This document shows, piece after piece, positions 59,801-64,000 of a stretch of DNA of 64,000 nt. This DNA is from Sympetrum striolatum (taxonomy: Eukaryota > Arthropoda > Insecta > Odonata > Libellulidae): contig OX388346.1 of NCBI GenBank assembly GCA_947579665.1, positions 91,886,615-91,950,614 on the forward strand, written 5' to 3'. The stretch's first letter is position 1. Every line of letters starts with the position of its first letter. A program made the translations under genes and the position numbers. The notes below the pieces were generated by a model. That model saw only the letters and a program-made list of their open reading frames with translations, did no database searches and was not told the DNA's origin.

Positions 59801-62416
59801 TTCTAAAAAAATTATGTATAAGATTAAGAAGAGGAATTTATTATATATCAAATTATTAAATTGTGCTCAGCGGAACACTCACTTAAAGCTAAGATCCCTT
59901 GTTTACTATATTCCAATGCTACAACATTATTGTGGCAAGGAAAGATCACTTGAAAAAAATATAAAAAAACTTTTGCTATTCCTTATGAAAGTAAACATAC
60001 GGATGAATCACTTGATATGTTATAATCAACATTTCTGGGAACAATAAAAGAACAAAAAAGAACGTTCATTCTTCCCTTGATTTGGATATAATAGCTCAGT
60101 AATTACTGAAAATGTAATGCTATAATTTTCAATTCTACCTACGAAATTTTCCAAGTGATCCGAGAATATCAACTGATAACAGTCTCCTTTAGTTAAATCG
60201 AAAGCAAGGAGGGTGCTTTTCTGACATCGTGATTTTTGAATGAATTTTGCGTGAATTCGTTGAGATATTTCTGTCTTAGATTTTGACCAGGGTGCCATAA
60301 ACACTCGGGTCCGCCCTCACCGCAGAGAAAAGGCACACGAAAACTGAAGATTTAGAGAAATGGATGGATATTTCTGAAACCATGGAAGTACCCAAAGACA
60401 CGAATATGGAGAGAAATGACGAACCAGAGAGGGTATTAGCGAATTTACCCCGATAAGAAGTAGCGTGAAAATCGCAGATGCATGCAAAGAATATATGGCA
60501 AAAAATATTCAAAACATTTCAAAGTCTAATCGTATTGTATACGACTCGATGAAGAATTTGTGGGTGGGAATTAAGGAATGTATTTTTTTATACTATAAAA
60601 TACATTTTAGTTATGATTTTCGAATAAAGCTGGGTTTTCTCACTCATGAATATCTCTGTATCTCCTTTGTATTTTATTCTCTACTCAAGTTAAGGTCGAA
60701 CTCTTCCTTTGCCGAGTTCTTCTGAAGTGGGAAGTGCGTAGGCGTATCTTCGTCCTGTTCACCGATTAATTTGTTGTGGCGGGTCAAAGGCAAGCGCTTG
60801 TTTGTATTACGTCAACGCGTCTCCTTTGTTTGTAAATCCCACTGCTTTTGCATCGATTTATGGAGTACGGGGAGACAAATTTGGAAAATGCTTGGATGAA
60901 GATTCATTACCAAAAAGAAACATAAAGGTCGAAATGAATTTTTGAAGGGCATTAGAAGATATTCCAATTCATTAGCCTTCTTAGTAAGGTAAACGATGTT
61001 TTTTTATCAGAATATGTTATCTTATTCTAGAATTTACAGTACCCACTATTTGTCGTCATTGAATCACTCGAATGTTATCTCATAAAAGTTATATAGATTT
61101 TCAAAAGTTGTTTAAGCCTTTTTAAGCGCAAAGAAATATCTGTATGCTTTAAGTATGTAGGAAAGACGTCAAGCTAATACTCACATAGAGGTAATATTCA
61201 GTAAGATAAAGTTCATTTTATTGGATTCGTCGATTTTTTCTCCGTTTATGTCAAATTTGTATTTTAATTAACTATTTTTTGTTTTATTTTTCAAATATTT
61301 CTGGAAACTCTCCTCATTCGGCAAAATGGATGTTATCATGCTTGTAAAAATTCGAATATCTCTCTTTGATTGCAGATAATTAGTATTTCCAAAATTTACT
61401 TCACTAATGTGATATTTTCATCATCTCCTTCCGACCTGAACAATTAATTTTGCTGAAATTGTATCCTCTAGTCTTAGTTATGCTCTTAGTTACGATTTTC
61501 TCCAAAAAATTTCTTGTTTAATTTTGCGAATGTGCGAGAGAAGGTCATTGCTGCTGCGGTTAAGCCTTGGTTTGTCTGGTTGTCAAACCACATCGATGGT
61601 TTCTTTTGCAGTATCCCGAAAATGATAGGAATTGCGAAATTTAGATTGTCGAAATCAAATATAGAAATGAGAATTTCCAAAATCTCGTTGAAACGATCCT
61701 TTATGCTAAATTTCGCAATGCAACCTTTAAAAGTTTTCCAAAAAAATTTTGCGATGAAGCAATGTGTTATTTAAAGATCCCGGAATATAGCTCTAATATT
61801 TGACCAGCCTCGCGGATTCATTAGTTCAAGATAAATGAGAGAAACTGGGGGAAGAACAAAGGCTGTCTGAGATTTTATTTTTCCGAGAGATTTATATCTT
61901 TAAATGATGAAATTTCATAACGCGGAAACAGACAGTAGAAGAAATCCGTATAAAGAGAAAGAACGAAATGAGCCATTGTGTTCTGCTTTATTAGAGTTGG
62001 CTTTCACGATGTGAGCAGAAACAAAGAGGATTGAGATCCGCCGCTAATTTGAAGGTACTGTCCTCATTCGTGCGTTCCGACTCACTGACCATCTCTGCCC
62101 ACTAAGTGCTCACGTCCTCTGTCGTTTTCCATCTCCAATACTTGCTTTCCCACATGCACAGACGGCAATGTTTGAGAAATCTCAGGAGGTGTAATCGCTT
62201 ATGAAGAACAACGTCGGAGAAATGTCTTGACTTGCTCTGGACCAAACTTGTCCTTATGGTAGTCGAAGAGGTATTTTCTACCGTTAATGTGAGAAACATT
62301 GTTTGGAATAAGTTTAGGTTAATTTCCTGTTTACTTTCTTGTACTAAATGCGCCCATCTTGTCGACTCTTATTAGTAATTCAGGTTTTAATCGATTGGCT
62401 AAGTTTTATTCCTATA

Positions 62417-62830
62417 TAATAATAATAATAATAATAAATGGCCTTTATTCGGGCGAGATTGAGACTAGAAAGTCTCTTCTTACACCTAACCCATCGTCAT
62501 ATGCGAAACAGAAAGAAAGAGATAGTTTGCAAAAGAAGAAAAGTAATATGTGGATTGAAAATTATCGAAGCTGAGGGCTCAGGAAAAAATATCTACTGCA
62601 GGAAAACACTCACAGGAAGGGGAGAGTGAAAAAACCTACAGATAGAAAACTATATGTTGTGAGGAAGGAGAATTAAAAGAATTATGAAAGACAAGCTGAG
62701 AATAGATAAAAATTATGCAAAAGAGACAGGGGGATAATATATATTCACTACAAGCAATCAAATCAAATAAAATATTTTCACAAATGACATTAATTCTAAA
62801 TTTCAAGAAATATTAGCATAAAAAATAATA
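62417..62830 (-). mobile_element. (TAA)n-tailed retroelement family, copy 4
   Basis: The + strand has AATAATAATAATAATAA, GGCCTTTATTC, GGGCGAGATT, the hairpin GAGACT-AGA-AAGTCTC, and CTGCAGGAAAACACTC at about 62597. It has the longest simple tail of the family here, suggesting the youngest insertion. Confidence 0.78.
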
Positions 62831-63299
62831 TATAGTTCTTTATTGAAATATTCGCGCTCATTCTAAAAATTTTATAGGCATAGCGTAGAAAAATTCAGCG
62901 GTCGATGTTGAAAGGTATATTTACTCCATTTCCGGCTTCTTTTTGCTCAACATTCCCCATTCACAATAGTTTTCTATTCTTAACACAATATTCTTGCGAG
63001 ATTTATTAGAAAAGCACACTTTTTTCTTCTGTACTCCCTCCATTCCTGTTTCATAATTTGTCTTTATTGCCTCATTATATTCTTTGGTGTTTTTGTAATT
63101 ATGGGAAAGCTTTCGTAGATGAATATTTTTACAGCTTTTTTATCATCTTTTAGATATTATACGTCTCTAGGAAAGCATCCGTTATATATATTGGTGCCGC
63201 TGCGTCTAGGTCAAATTTCTGCGTCATCATAGACATTTTAGAAGCAGTTGATTAAATAATTGGACGAAGCTCAGATGTTCGTTGAAATACATTCTCACG

Positions 63300-63930
63300 A
63301 GACATATGGCGGCTTTTCCTAGATTTGTGTTTTTCCAAGATTCGCCCGCCGGATTCGAGCACGCATTTAAGCATATGCACTTCATTACAGTTTTCGTGCT
63401 TGATATCCATGTCATTTTCTCGCAGCGACCCACTTCTGCCCGCTTTTTATACAAGTTTTTAAGCATCGGGGCTTTCTTTGTTCGCGTCCCACTTTACTTC
63501 TTCCTCCCACGACTCGCTCCCACGCCGATACCAAATTTCATCATTCGTGCTTTCTTTTTAGGCCGATGCATAATTCCTCAGTGCACACACGCGCCTCCGC
63601 GAACCCTGATCATTCCTTCCCTCGGACACCGCTTTTTAAGAAGCGCGCCTTTCAGACTGCGAGATAGTCGTATGTGTGACGCGTGCGTGATACCTCACGT
63701 AAAGCACGCTCAGACCATCGTGCTCCCATTTGTTGCTACCGGAAATCACGCTCGGTGCATTAAATGAAACGAATGCCCTTTCATTGCGGCTAAATTTTGC
63801 ATCGGAAGACAATATTGCCGAGGTTGAAAGCCGCAAGTTTTTTGCCGTCTTAGCTTTCCGGTTGTTGTAGGGCAAGGTTCCTTCAACTATCCAAGTCCGC
63901 ACATGTCTCTTATTGCCGATGCCTCTCATT
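63300..63930. other. CpG-rich block in the knockout/Storkhead intron
   Basis: GC content and CG density rise above the surroundings. A 161-codon frame at 63282-63767 on the + strand lacks an ATG start and recognisable domains, and an overlapping - strand frame is also open, so neither is called a gene. It may be an intronic regulatory element or alternative promoter. Confidence 0.3.
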
Positions 63931-64000
63931 GTTTGATTCGCCGAAATCTAATGGGAACAATAGGGAAGCTGTAAGAGATAAGTGAAAACGTACTGGTTCT

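Larger units (their letters stand above)
59226..64000 (+). other. ko: start of the next knockout/Storkhead intron
   Basis: It begins GTGAGT. No exon encoding the expected next segment (a Q-S-Q-F-x-P-L-G-E-type Storkhead start) is seen before the window ends, so the intron exceeds 4.7 kb. It contains two (TAA)n-tailed repeats and a CpG-rich block, listed separately. Confidence 0.7.

Noticed and set aside
63282..63767. 161-codon open frame, + strand
   Set aside because: Longest frame in its area, but it starts at TTG, has no recognisable domain, and overlaps an open frame on the other strand in a CpG-rich block.

Overview
This window looks like nuclear DNA of an arthropod, most likely an insect. 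It is AT-rich, CpG is still common, and coding sequence is very sparse. It carries a eukaryotic tRNA-Ser(AGA) and many decayed transposons (hAT, piggyBac, LINEs, Penelope-type ribozyme ends, tRNA-derived SINEs). The only host protein gene I can recognise is two exons of a knockout/Storkhead-box (STOX1) homologue on the + strand. The species cannot be fixed from what is visible, and almost every long open frame is a chance frame or a transposon relic.

Layout. 0-7 kb: a small hAT-type MITE with an 8-bp target duplication (515-832), tRNA-Ser(AGA) on the - strand (1175-1257), a long hairpin (1440-1500), two matching small hairpins (3086-3184), and a complete but coding-dead hAT transposon bounded by perfect 8-bp duplications (3723-6517). 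9-12.2 kb: a GC-rich inverted repeat, then a ~165-bp tandem array whose units each carry a tRNA B-box-like core, arranged in a ~1.15-kb higher-order repeat, then a degenerate hammerhead motif. 13-27 kb: scattered tRNA-derived SINE pieces, a 180-bp near-perfect palindrome with a hammerhead ribozyme motif in each arm (18776-18955), and a G-quadruplex-like purine tract. 26-29 kb: two 3' fragments of one LINE family. 33-35 kb: a decayed piggyBac element with one intact TTAA end. 36.6-37.7 kb: a Penelope-type hammerhead motif, a G-rich tract and a CpG-rich hairpin-bearing block that might be regulatory. 43.8-46.8 kb: copies of a (TAA)n-tailed retroelement.

47-64 kb: the knockout/Storkhead exons at 47034-47262 and 59021-59225 are joined in phase 0 across an 11.76-kb intron, and the next exon lies beyond the window. 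That intron holds LINE fragments and three copies of a 490-650-bp terminal-hairpin element, possibly Helitron2/Helentron-like; one copy sits inside a LINE pseudogene. Two more (TAA)n-tailed repeats lie in the following intron.

The functional content is therefore one tRNA gene and part of one transcription-factor gene. The unusual content is structural: ribozyme-bearing retroelement ends, a B-box satellite, and several families of conserved hairpins.
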